Below, piece after piece: positions 33,424 to 44,478 of a DNA stretch of 64,000 bases. Position 1 is the stretch's first letter, and every line of letters starts with the position of its first letter. The DNA is from Canis aureus (lineage: Eukaryota > Chordata > Mammalia > Carnivora > Canidae). The DNA is taken from positions 3,202,501 through 3,266,500 of the forward strand of contig NC_135645.1 in assembly GCF_053574225.1 (NCBI RefSeq), in the 5' to 3' direction. The notes below the pieces were generated by a model. That model did not search any database. It was not told the DNA's origin and saw nothing but the letters and a program-made list of their open reading frames with translations. Position numbers and translations under genes: made by a program.

Positions 33424-33540
33424 GGTATGTTTTTAGGACGAGTGCTCCTGGAACCCAGGCTCCTTACTAGCTTCATGACGGTGGGCAAGTCCCTGAAACC
33501 CTTTGAGTTTGCTCATCTGAAAAATGGAAAGAAATGCCTC
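33424..33540 (+). repeat. MIR fragment
   Basis: Forward MIR core: cttcatgacggtgggcaagt, tgctcatctgaaaaatggaa. Confidence 0.65.
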
Positions 33541-33603
33541 CCTGGAAGAGCTAGCTTACTTACTTATTTATTTATTTATTTATTTAAATCTATTTAAATT
33601 TTA

Positions 33604-33795
33604 TTTTATTTTATTTTTAAGATTTTATTTATTTATTCATGAGAGACACAGAGAGAGAGAGAGGGGCAGAGACACAGGCAGAGGGAGAAGCAGGCTCCAT
33701 GCAGGGAGCCTGACGTGGGACTCGATCTGGGGTCTCCAGGATTAGGCCCTGGGCTGACGGCGGTGTTCAACCACTGAGCCACCCCAGCTGCCCAC
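33604..33795 (-). mobile_element. Can-SINE, first of a tandem pair
   Basis: Reversed SINE ending gccaccccagctgccca, preceded by a long (TTTA)n/T-rich tail from about 33555. Confidence 0.9.
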
Positions 33796-33991
33796 TTTTT
33801 TTTTTTTAAGATATTATTTATTTATTTGATAGAGACAGAGAGAGCGAGCACAAGCAGACAGAGCGGCAGGGAGAGGGAGAAGCAGGCTCCCCCCAGAGCA
33901 GGGAGCCTGATGCGGGGCTCCGTCCCAGGACCCTGGGGTCACGACCTGAGCTGAAGGCAGATGCTCAACCACTGACTCACCCAGGCCCCCA
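33796..33991 (-). mobile_element. Can-SINE, second of a tandem pair
   Basis: Older-type reversed SINE (gatattatttatttatttga, gactcacccaggccccc) starting directly where the first ends. Confidence 0.9.
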
Positions 33992-34058
33992 GAGGACATT
34001 TTTTTAAGGATTAGAAATGATACTACATATCAATAGTGGCTGTAGTTTTTCTTTGAAC

Positions 34059-34090
34059 TTGTGTGTGTGTGTGTGGGGGGGGGGGGGGTT
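34059..34090. repeat. (GT)n followed by a G run
   Basis: About eight GT dinucleotides run into a run of more than ten G, prone to slippage and sequencing error. Confidence 0.85.
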
Positions 34091-34301
34091 CTTCCCCCCA
34101 CTGCCCCACTTTGCTGCTTTCAAGAAGATGAGCACTTCCTGGATATCAGGAAGAACAACTTTTTGGTTTTATTATTTTGATGATGATTTCCTCTGTTAAA
34201 CTTCTTCTTGCTCCTCATAAGCTGGCAGAGAATGCTAGATTTCTTAATGTGCCACACCTTACAATCCTGATTGCAAGGGATCATTAGAGACATTCAAACG
34301 T

Positions 34302-34501
34302 GGGGCGCCTGGGTGGCTCAATTAATTAATCATCCGACTCTTGATTTCAGCTCAGGTCACGATCTCAGGGTCGTGGGATCGAGCCCCGCATCGGGCTCTG
34401 TGCTCAGCGCAGCATCTGCTTAAGATTCTCTCCCTCTCTGCCCCTCCCTCCGGCTCTTTCTTTCTCTCTCTAGCCCTAAAATAATTAAATTAAAAACAAG
34501 A
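34302..34501 (+). mobile_element. Can-SINE, older type
   Basis: Forward SINE (ggggcgcctgggtggctcaa, gtgggatcgagccccgcatc). Flanks ACATTCAAACGT (34290-34301) and ACATTCAAAAGT (about 34503-34514) form a TSD with one mismatch. Confidence 0.92.
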
Positions 34502-34627
34502 AACATTCAAAAGTATATAAAATGGTAAATTCAAGCAGAAGATCTCTCATTGCCGTCCAAATGAAGACCATTTTACTATTATTTTTTTAATTTTTAATTT
34601 TTTTTTCCATTTTAAAATTAAACGTGC

Positions 34628-34729
34628 AAGGGGGCGCTTGACAGGATGAGCACTGGGTGATATGTTATATGTTGGCAGGTTGAACTCCAATATAAATAAA
34701 TAAATAGTAAATAAATAATAAATAAATAA
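34628..34729 (+). mobile_element. Canine L1, about 100-bp 3' remnant
   Basis: Forward L1 terminus (aggatgagcactgggtgata, atgttggcaggttgaactcc) and ATAAATAA-rich tail, flanked by AAATTAAACGTGC (about 34614) and AAATTAAACATGC (about 34730): an insertion cut to its last 100 bp. Confidence 0.85.
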
Positions 34730-35029
34730 AAATTAAACATGCGAAATGGGATCATCATAAGAATAGCTCTGCATGGCGCAGTCCTAAGTTCCCGAAGTCA
34801 TAAAGCAACTTCAGTTGTGGCCTAAAATACACAATAGCAACCCAACAAACCCCATCTATTTTTCTTTTTTTTTTTCTCAAGTCTCTACTTGAAGTCAGAG
34901 GAAAAATCACTTTTTTGCTTTCTTACGCCTCACTGACTCAGGTGGGAGCCACTTTTCAGATCCATCTCCCCAGGCAATGACTCCAACCCCCCCTGGTCCC
35001 TACTGTGTGGGCAGCAAATGTGCTCACGG

Positions 35030-35185
35030 AGCATCTGCAGGACTGGGTTCCAGCCCTGGCCCCGTCACACCCTGGCTCGGCGACCTTGGGCAAGTGCCCT
35101 GTCTATGCTTCAGGAAAAAAACAAGAGAGACCCTAATGATACCTCTGCACAGTTTGCTTCAGGATTACACAAGGTGATAGACCCT
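35030..35185 (+). repeat. MIR fragment
   Basis: Forward MIR wording: ggactgggttccagccctgg, cgaccttgggcaagtgccct. Confidence 0.6.
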
Positions 35186-35743
35186 ATTTCCTCAATTTTA
35201 AAACCCCCTTGATTTAGAGCGACACCAACATTCGAGGTGGAAAACCTCATCCCGTTGAGTCTACACGTTGACTGCAAGACATCCAAGTGTCAGGAAATCA
35301 TAAAAATTGCAGACAGAACAATGCAGAGAGGAGAGCCTTGCCATTAGGGGCATCCTAGACGAGCGAGCATTAGGTGGTCTCACCGTGGGCAACGGCCCCG
35401 TCCCCGTCAGGTGGCGAGCCGGGCCCAGGTCAGCCGGGGCACGCTGTGGCTTCCTTCCTGCGTGGAGTTCCACCGTGGGGAGACTCAGAATGCTTCAGCG
35501 TTCTCTTCTGGATCTAGCAGCCTCTCCCCCTGTAGGAGTTTCTTTGACCCTGACCCAGTGCCCCCCCGCCCCCCCACCCCCAGCCATTTTCATGTCACCG
35601 CACAGCCAGAAAGGGATAATATTTGTATAGTACTCCCGGGGTAAGGGGAGGGGCAGTCAGGCCAAGAAGCCAAAATCCTCACCATCTGGAACCCATTCGG
35701 GGCATTCCAGCGTGGCTCACCTTCTCTGCTTAGTTTCCAGCAT

Positions 35744-35791
35744 GAAAAAGAAGGCGGAGGAGGGAGGAGGAAAAGAAAAAGGAGAAAGAAA
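35744..35791 (+). repeat. Polypurine tract
   Basis: Nearly uninterrupted A/G (gaaaaagaaggcggaggagg and on), one C. No further structure. Confidence 0.75.
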
Positions 35792-36079
35792 CTCTGGTCG
35801 TGTTCATTGGTTTGGGTTTTTTTTGTTTGTTTGCTTTTACTGGAGAATTTTGAGGGCGTTTTCATTTTTCAGAACACTTTTACTATAATCATCTTGTATC
35901 ACGGTCTTGTATCTTGATCAACATACCCTCGGGCCTGTGGGTACCACAGACAAACCCGTTTCCACACCCGTTTGTGTGTCGGAACAACTAGGGAAGCTTG
36001 TCATTGGTACAAATGTCTATTTCCCAACAGCCTGGGGCCTGGGGATCTGAATTGTAAGAAGTACTCCAGGTGGTTCTTT

Positions 36080-36269
36080 TTTTTTTTTTTTTTTTTTTAG
36101 ATTTTATTTATTTATTCATGAGAGACAGAGACAGAGAGAGAGGTAGAGACACAGGCAGAGGGAGAAGCTGGCTCCATGCAGGGAGCCTGATGCGGGACTT
36201 GATCCCGGGGCTCCAGGATCACGCCCTGGGCCAAAGGCGGCGCTAAACGGCTGAGCCACCCGGGCTGCC
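36080..36269 (-). mobile_element. Can-SINE, well preserved
   Basis: Reversed SINE ending gagccacccgggctgcc. Target duplication CTCCAGGTGGTTCTTT at 36064-36079 and 36270-36285 is perfect. Confidence 0.94.
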
Positions 36270-36285
36270 CTCCAGGTGGTTCTTT

Positions 36286-39200
36286 ATGTGCCAGCAGAGC
36301 TAGGAGCCGCTGCCTTCTGGCCCTTGGAGAGCTTCGCCCACACAACACCTTTCATATCCTGCGCTGTTTATATCCTTTCTTACCCTGTAGAGGTAGCCTT
36401 TCGGATGCCGCGACCAAACCTAGTCACACAGTAAGTCCCCTTGCCTATGAGCATTAGTCCTGGCCCTGCAATGCGAGGAGGACCCTGCAGTGAGCGGGGA
36501 GTCTGCTTATCCGCTGGCCCAGAAGCTCAGCCTCCCGGGCTTGCGATTTTGGACACGAATATCGTGTCTCAGAGTTTGGGTTAGGAACCAGCTGCTTCAG
36601 CATCACCTAGAAGCTCATTAGAAAAACAGTCTGAATCAGGCTTTCAAATTTCGGACTAGTAATCTGTATTGCAAACCAGCACACTGGTGATTTTTAACGC
36701 ACGTTGAGATTTGGGACCTACTGCATATGGGAGATTTAATAATCCCATGGATCATTAAAGGGTTAATTTCCAGGTAAGGACAGACACTGTTACCTGGGTT
36801 AAAGGCAGACTTGCTACTGCGTGCTCACTGTCCAAGACACACAGCTGGCCCCTTCAAGTAACCAAGCTTGCTTCTGGTGCCACTGTTGGGGTAGTAACCG
36901 GGGAAGGACGTTGAGGTCCAAGAAACCAACGGTGTCCGTAAAAGCTCGGTATGATGGCTTGAATACAGCACAAGATTCAACACATCCTTCCCTCGTTTGA
37001 GTGTAACCTGGCAGTTGGGGTGTTTCCCAACTTAGGATCCGCGGGCCCCTGAAACGGCATGCAAAATCGAATGTGAAAAAGTGTATTTTTCTAGGAGAGG
37101 ATCCAGAACTGTTGCCAGATTCTCAAAGGCACAGTTAACCCAGAAAAAGGGGAAGATTAAGGATTCAAACAGAGGAATTTTTTAAGATTAGGGCTGTGGA
37201 GAATTGTAAACAAAGGCTCACGACCCGGTAAGATTTCTGAACTTCAGCCCTGGAAGCCGCCAGCAGATCTGACCTCCAGCATTCCTCACCGCTAACCTGA
37301 CTTCTCCCCTCCTTCCATCCGGCCTCATTCCTTCTTTTAGGTTCGTCTCTCTCTGGTTTTTCTCCCCATCTTGAACTCACTGCCCTACCTGGACACGATG
37401 CCATCCCTCCTCCCACCCAGTCCTTCCCTCCTCCTCTCCCTTGCTGCCTTACTTAGGAAGCAGAGCACGTCCTTTTATTGGTTCTACCTATGGAATAACA
37501 TTTCATGTTGGTGGTTCTTGTTTTTCAAATCAGATGAATTGAACATTTAAGATTTCTCTGGGAGAGGGAGAAAATTATACCTTAGGTCGCCTGAACGCCT
37601 GGCATTTTGGATTTGACCCTTGATGGAAATTTTTCTGTGGGCAGAGGTTCCCGCTCATCCTTGGCTGGAGGAAGGGCAGGCATGCCCCAGGCCTTCCTCT
37701 TGTTCGGAGTTTGATGAAGAAAGAGTGACTGGCCAGGATCCTAAGGGCCCCTGGCTCCAAGGCCCTCCTGCTAGCTTGGATTATTTTTATTTGCTGGCTT
37801 TGGCTGTGGAAGGCAGAGAAGCAACCATTAGGCTGAGGAGGCCATGGGGACCCAGTCAAGGCTGCAGAAGGAAGGGAGAGCTAACGCTGTGCAGCTCTGC
37901 ATCGGTGTCCGCTCCAGCTCTGTAAGCAGGAGGGGGTTTGGCCTGCTGGGCTCCCTGGCCAGCGTTCTGGGGAGGAATGCCTGAAGCATGAAGTCACTGG
38001 CTTGGGAGGGCCCTTCCACACTGCTGGGCCTGCCTGCCTCAGCCTCCAACAGCCGGGAGTTCCAAGGAAGCAACCAGGAGACAGCCTGAGGGGTGGGCCG
38101 TCCATAGATCCCATAGATCCCATAGATCCCATAGATCCCATAGATCCCATAGATCCCATAGATCCCATAGATCCCCGAACTGGGCTCCCTGAATGGGCCC
38201 GAGGCGCCTCCAGGTGCTGGTCGCAGGGGAGTGTGGAGCTTGCTGCCTCCTGGGGGCTGATGAAGCCCCAGATGAGAGTTGTGGGGGCTATAGGATGGGG
38301 ACCGGCTGGCCTCCCCTCTATGTCACTCTGGCCCCCATGAGGTCAGTGCTAGCAGTTCCTGAGCTTGTGGAGACGTGGCCCCGGGGCCTGCTTTCCATCT
38401 AACTTCCTTGTCACTCCAGTTACAGCCCCTAATGCTCCCTGGGGGCCGGGCCAGGCCTATTTGGCTTCAGGGACCAGTTCTGAAGACATAGTGAACCCCC
38501 TGCCACCGCGTTAGCCCGACCCCAGCACGCAGGTACTCAGCACTCAGGTGCTCAGGCCAGCCCCTAAAATACCTCCCTAGGGATGGCGTTTGCCAGTGAA
38601 TTTCTGGGCCCCATAGAGGTGACGAGTGGCTGTAACTGCCGGCCCAGTTTGAAGCACCATCACGCTCACAGCAGCTGTCGGAGCCATGGCTCTGGGATCT
38701 AGCCAGCCTGTGCCTTGTGGGACGGACTGTCGGACTGCTCGCCTCCTCTCTCAAGAGCAGGGACTCACGCCCACCTAGCCGATCGTCAAAGCATAAAGTA
38801 GGATAATGCACAAGTGTTGCAATTGGCACCAGGTGGGTGCTCAGTAAGTTATCATTACCATTAGCATGGTGTATTCTGGAAGCGTGGGTCCCTGGGGGCC
38901 CCCTGGGTTATATTACAGGACTCCAAGCTTCTCAAGCTTCAAGAGCTGGGAATCTTGTTAAAATGAAGATTCAGGTTCTGCGGGTATGGGGGTGGGTCTG
39001 GAAGAGGGGAGAGTGAGATCCTGCACCTCTAACGGGGGGAGGGCTCCCCGGTGGTGGTGCTGCTGTTGGCACCTACCGGGTCCTGCCTAGAGGAATGTCC
39101 TCCGTCCTCTTTTCTCTTTGCTCTCTGCGCCGGGGCAGCCAGCCATCAGAACACTCCCTAGAGTCTGTTGAAAAATACTCCCAGACAACAGGTGTGAGCT

Positions 39201-40180
39201 GGGACTGGCCCAGGCAGGGTATATGGTTGCCCCCCTTCCCCTGAGCACCGCCAGTGGTTGCATCCATCCGGGGACGAGGAGAGGATCTTGAGGGAGGAGG
39301 GAACTTGTCCCTGAATTTGAGGAGCTCCTGTTCTGTTGGAGAGACAGGTGCAAACACCCCTTGCTGTCCAGGAGCACCCTGCAGAAAGGCACGCAAAGGA
39401 ACACGGAGGCCGAGGAACCCGCCATAAAGGAACACACTGGAATCAAACTGCGTACCCTCTGGGGCTCCCACAGCCCAGAAAGGTGGCGGGTGCCCTGTGC
39501 TGCTTGCCCTTCTCCGAGCCAGTGGGCCGAGGTGCTGAGAGCAGAGGACGCCTGCCGGCCCCCGTGAAGGGAGGAGTGGGCACTGGCCCTGGGCAGCCCA
39601 GGTCAAAGGTGTACTCATTCAAGGCTCGCTCTCATTGAGTGGGGCCTGTGTTAAACCCTGCTCCCAGGCCTGGGGTCTTAGTGACCATGAGGATCCTGTG
39701 CTGCAAAGCAAGGCTGGGACAACAGTGCCCTTGATTTTGCTCAAGTTTTGGGTGGAAACTCGGCATGGTTCATGTTGAGAAACTGCATTTTGTGCTTCTT
39801 GACAGCTTTGCCTCAGATCCTCCCCCATCCCTCCATCCTCCCCATCTTACTCCCCACGCCTGAATAAAGCCCCATAGATTCTAGATAGCAGCAAAGGGAG
39901 CCCTGATTTCTGCCTAAACCCTTGAGAGACATGCTGCTTGCGGCTGAAATCCGCCCGTAGGGACGGTGATCAGAGGGCTCCCTGGTGGGCCCCACTAGGT
40001 GACAGTTGGGGTCCGCAGCTAGGAATAGCCCCAATCTGGGGCTTTGCCCCTCACTCTCTGATCAGCTTCAGCTGGGAAACTTCCCTACATTCTCGATTCC
40101 GCATTTGCAAAGCAGAGAGGAGCCCAGGCTAGAAGCGAGGATGCAGGGGTGGCCCTTGCAGGCGGCACCGTGAAAACAAA
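36286..40180. other. Long stretch of unassigned intron sequence
   Basis: About 3.9 kb with no Can-SINE or old LINE that I can name; it includes the 9-bp tandem array at 38102-38173. ORFs (up to 181 codons at 39073-39618, - strand) show no recognised domain. Confidence 0.5.
38102..38173. repeat. Perfect 9-bp tandem array, 8 units
   Basis: Eight identical copies of CCATAGATC end to end (72 bp), with no substitutions. The array reads IDP repeats on + and MGS repeats on -, which are not proteins. Confidence 0.97.
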
Positions 40181-40181
40181 C

Positions 40182-40860
40182 GTCTTGCTTATCTTTCATT
40201 CTGGTAAAACATATATGACATAAAATCGGCCATTTTAAACATTTTTTAAATGTACAATTCAGTGGTATTTATTACATCCCTCTCTTTGTGTGACCATGTT
40301 GACCCTCTGCTTCTAACACATTTTCGTCACCCCAAGCAGAAACTGTATCCATGAAGCAATAATAACTCCCCATCCCTCCCCCACGGCCCCTGGTAACCTC
40401 TATTCTGTTTCCTGTCTTTATGAATTTGCCTATTCTAGATATTTCATAGAAGTGGAATCACACCATATTTGTCCTTTTGTATTTTTTTTTCATTTAACAT
40501 AATGTTTTTGAGGTTTATCCGTGTCGTTGCACATGTCAGTACTTGGTTCCTTTGTGTGGTTGAATGATAATCGGTTGTATGCATATACCACATTTGGCTT
40601 ATCCATTCATCTGTTGATGGGCATTTGGGTTGTTTCCATTGTTAATTTTTTTTAAAAGATTTTATTTATTTGAGATAGAGAGAGTGAGCATGAGTGGGAG
40701 GAGGGGAGAGGGAGAGACAGACGCCCCGCTGAGTGTGGAGCCTGATGTGGGGCTCGATCCCGGGACCCAGAGATTATGACCTGAGCTGAAGGTTCAGTTT
40801 AACAGACTGAGCCACCCAGGCGCCCCTCCATTGTTAATTATTAATATTTTATACTTTTTG
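40182..40860 (-). mobile_element. Old L1M-like 3' UTR with SINE insertion
   Basis: Antisense L1M phrases in order: ggccattttaaacatttttt, aataataactccccatccct, gaatttgcctattctagata, tggaatcacaccatatttgt, ttatccattcatctgttgat. It is interrupted at 40648-40826. Confidence 0.8.
40648..40826 (-). mobile_element. Can-SINE
   Basis: Reversed SINE ending ccacccaggcgcccc. Target duplication TCCATTGTTAATT at 40635-40647 and 40827-40839 is perfect. Confidence 0.94.
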
Positions 40861-43800
40861 TATGTTCCCTGGGTCTAAATAATGGAGACACACCAGGAAG
40901 TCAGACAGCATGGTTCCTGCTCCCGCTTGGCAGGTAGCCAGGTGGGGACAAGAGACGGGTGCCATCGCAGGACCGGGGGCACCTACAGGACCCACTGCAT
41001 GGAGTTTGGCCACACTTGGTTCTCTCGCCTGGCCAGCTACTAACTGTGTGAAGGTCTCCTTTTTCGGGCTTCAACCTTCCCATCTGTAAAATGGATTCAG
41101 GGCTAAAGACCCCTGTGGCACTCACATTTTATGGTCCTGTGATGCTGAATCCTCTGGCATGGAATTCTAGAAGGCCACCTTCATGGGCAGGGCTCGTAGT
41201 AGGGAAGAGGTGCCCACAGCTGTAGAAGAAGGGAAGGAAGGGGTGTCTGGGAATCTGAATATTTCCAGCATAGTGCCCGGCAGGAGGGCGGCCTTGCTTG
41301 CATGACTGTAATTGTCCTGCCGTCTGGCCCCTGCAGGGGGCTACTTAACGTCCCAGCCAGCCCTTCTCTGTTGTCCTGGAGAGGGTATGCAGGCCACACT
41401 AGGGAAGGGAGATGACTCCTAGGTCAGAGCTCCTGGCCACCACGGGGGCTAGGGGCAGCCCGTCTGGGGGACTGCCAGTTGGGCTAAGATTATTTAGGGG
41501 GTTCTGAGGGCCTGGCATTTGAGCAGGATGGGAATTGGGATGCCAGAGGCCAGGACAGTCAGAAGGAGTAAGTGGTGCCTGGGTGGAACCCACAGCCAGG
41601 GTGGAGATTTCCTGTCAAAACAGCCACTTATCCTGGCCAGAGAGTGCATTCCTCTACCCCAGGAGATAAGAAGGCCCTATTTTCCTCTCAGGGTTCCTTT
41701 GAGCCGGGAATTGCTTTGGGCAGGCTGTTGGAGGCTCTGTGGGCTGGGGTCGGGTGGACAGGTCCTCCGTGGCTCCCGCACTCGGGCCCCTGCATCCCCC
41801 AGCGAGCGCTGACCCCAGCGCTGACCCCGCAGGGGCAGCCCAGGCCTTAATCCAGTTTCCTCTGTGCTCTGAGTCGTTTACCTGAAGAACGCACCCGTCC
41901 AGTAGGGTTGTCAGGAGCTAACGCCCCAAGGGGCGCAGGACGGTGACTGGCATGAAGCTTTGCTCCACGGGGGTGGCGGTCACTGTGGATACCCCCAGGC
42001 ACCTCTCTGTCTCCTGGGCCCAGGTGAGCCTCCATTCTCACTCGAGTCCAGCCCTTTCGTGTTCTGGGGCCTTGTGTTCTGGGGCCTTTGATGGCTCTTT
42101 TCTCTGAAGGCATCTCCAGGCAAGTCTCTTGTCTCAACTTGCTTGACCCCAAGGCCCTTATAAGAAAAGGCTCATTAAGCGTTTAAAATAGAGCCATGTC
42201 AGCAGATGGAACAATTTCTTGGGTATTAGAAACCATTCTTTGTCAAGCAAAGGCTCGTCCTCACTTTCACAAGCGAGGAACCCTTTGCTCCGAAAGAACC
42301 TCTGAACTGTCCATCCTAGATTGTAGGGGTTGGCAGGAGCCTCTCTTGTTACGGGAAACTTTTAGCCACCCCCTTCCGAGGGGGGGCCACCCTGACACCC
42401 CCTCAACTCAGGCCCTGCATCCCCTGGTTGCCAAGCCCTGGGGGCTTTCCAGCTCTTCCAAGCAGCCGGTTGTCCAGGAGGGCGGAGGCCTTCCCCAGGG
42501 GCCTGGAGGCTCCAGGCTGCTCCTCCCCGTACCCTCTGGGCAGGCACAGCCCCACTTCAGACTTCCCCTCTGGCCCCTGCTGGACTGCCCAGCCCTCCCT
42601 GTGTGTATTTTCTCTCTGGGTGGGGGCCTGGGAGCTGGAAACCCTGCTCACATCCTCTCCCCACCCTCCCTTCAGAGGACCGAACTCCAAAGAGGCTGAA
42701 GCCAGAGCGGAGGTTGTGGTGGGGGGAAGGCCACCAGCAGGCCCCGGGGACTCCCGTGGGGAAGGCGAGCCGTGCCTGCGCGGGTGGTGACTCTGGAGGC
42801 TCTTCCAAGCCCATCATTTCCCTTCCGTCCCTCCAGGCCGTGGTCAGTACAGTACGAAGCAATACAGCCTGACCGAGCTGAAGCTCACAACCCTTCTCCG
42901 GCGTCCCTCGATGGGCTGGGACCGCGACGAGCCAGTTCGGGGAGAGCCCTGCAGACCCGCCACCGCGTGCGCTCCAGGCTGGACCCCGAGCTGCGGCTCC
43001 TGGGCCACCTCCCACCCGTGGGCTCTGCGGGGCTGGCTGGCCTCGGGGAGCTCCAGGGCCCTCGGTCCCTGAAGGCCCGTCAGTGCACTAGACCTTGAAA
43101 GTTCCCCGCCTGCCCTGATGGGGGGCCCCCAAGTACCGTAGTAACAGAAGACCTAGTGGCAGGCCTTGTACTTCGCAATTGCTTTGTTTTATCAGCATAT
43201 TAAATGTGGTGGCAGGCTCATCCCCCAGTTCTGTAGGAGGGGGGAGCAGTGAGGTCGGGGTGGTGCCCATGCGTCCTGGAGGCTACCTTGGGGTGTGCGC
43301 CTGCCCCTGGACGTCGGTGGTGTAACTGGAGCCTGCGTGTGAAGGATGGGCTTCTGGCTGGGCCTCGTTCAGAATTGGAAGGGATCTGAACCGTCACCTG
43401 GGACCCCGCACCTGCGCCTGGGAGTGTGGCCTGCGGCACCTGGGTGCTCAGTGGGCCTGGGTGCAGAGCCTGGGCTTATCCCAGATTGACAGGATTTTCA
43501 TTTCAAAAGGAAAAGGGACTCACCTACAGCCACACACACCGCCCTGCCCGCCCCTCCCGGGAACCAGGGCACCAACCCCTGTGTCTAGACTCTTGTTCCT
43601 GACACCACCCTTCCCTTCCTCCCCAGAGATCTTCAGGATGCTCCTGCCAGGAAGGAGCCCCCCTCCCCCCCCCAATCCCTGTGCTCCACCCAAGGCAGGA
43701 GGACAAAAGTCTGGCTTCTCCCAACTCCTTGCCCTCCGCTCCCGCATCCCACGCCCCCACCCCTTTGCAGCCAGAGGAGGAGAGGAGGGAAAGCTCCACT

Positions 43801-43870
43801 GGTGATGCAGGGGGGGTGCAGGGCGGGCTGCCCGGGTCAGGCCCCTGTGGTGGCACAGGGTCCGAGTAGT

Positions 43871-43918
43871 GGTGGGGGCGGCTGGGGCCGGGGCTGGGGG
43901 GCGGGGGGGGGGGCAGGA
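43871..43918 (+). repeat. G-quadruplex candidate
   Basis: Five successive G runs (5, 4, 4, 6 and more than 10 G) separated by one to three bases, on the strand of the transcript. Confidence 0.75.
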
Positions 43919-44424
43919 TGGGCCCTGGACCCGCTCCTTCCTCCCCTTTCCACGGAGGCCATCCCTCCCTCAAGCTGCCTACCCCGGCCCGCCTCCCAGA
44001 GCGGTGGGGACACTGCCCCGAGGCCCTCACGCGGGCCCTGGGGACCCTCCGCCGCCCCTGCCCTCCAGCCCCGTCCCCCACCGCGTCGCTGTGCTGCGTG
44101 TCCCTTCCCGGAGCCTCAGCCTCTCCTTTCCTTTTCCTCGCAGCCTTGCTCTTCCTGTGACCTCGGCCGTGGCTGGCGGCCTCCCTCCCTTCCTCTCCCG
44201 GGCCCTGCCTCGGCTCTTTCTAGCTCTTTCTGTTCCTGGTCGCGGCCCTCCCATTGTCAGCCCAGGAAGGGCCCTGTCGGGGTCCAGGGGAGGGCCCCCA
44301 GCCCCGGCCCCAGGCCGCCCAGCAGCCGCCCCCACCCCAGCCCCGCTGCTCAGTTTGAGAAGCGCGGCTGCTCCCCCGCAGGCCCGGCCGCTCACCTCCC
44401 CCGCCTCTTCTGACTTCAGACCCC

Positions 44425-44478
44425 GGGGGGGGGCAGAGGTGGGGGGGGCAGAGGTGGGGGGCTGGGGGGCAGGGGTCG
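44425..44478 (+). repeat. G-quadruplex candidate with short tandem units
   Basis: Runs of 9, 8, 6 and 6 G separated by CAGAGGT, CAGAGGT and CT spacers. Confidence 0.75.

Noticed and set aside
38102..38173. Regularly repeated short units, considered as a CRISPR-like array.
   Set aside because: Units are 9 bp with no spacers, in a mammalian genome.
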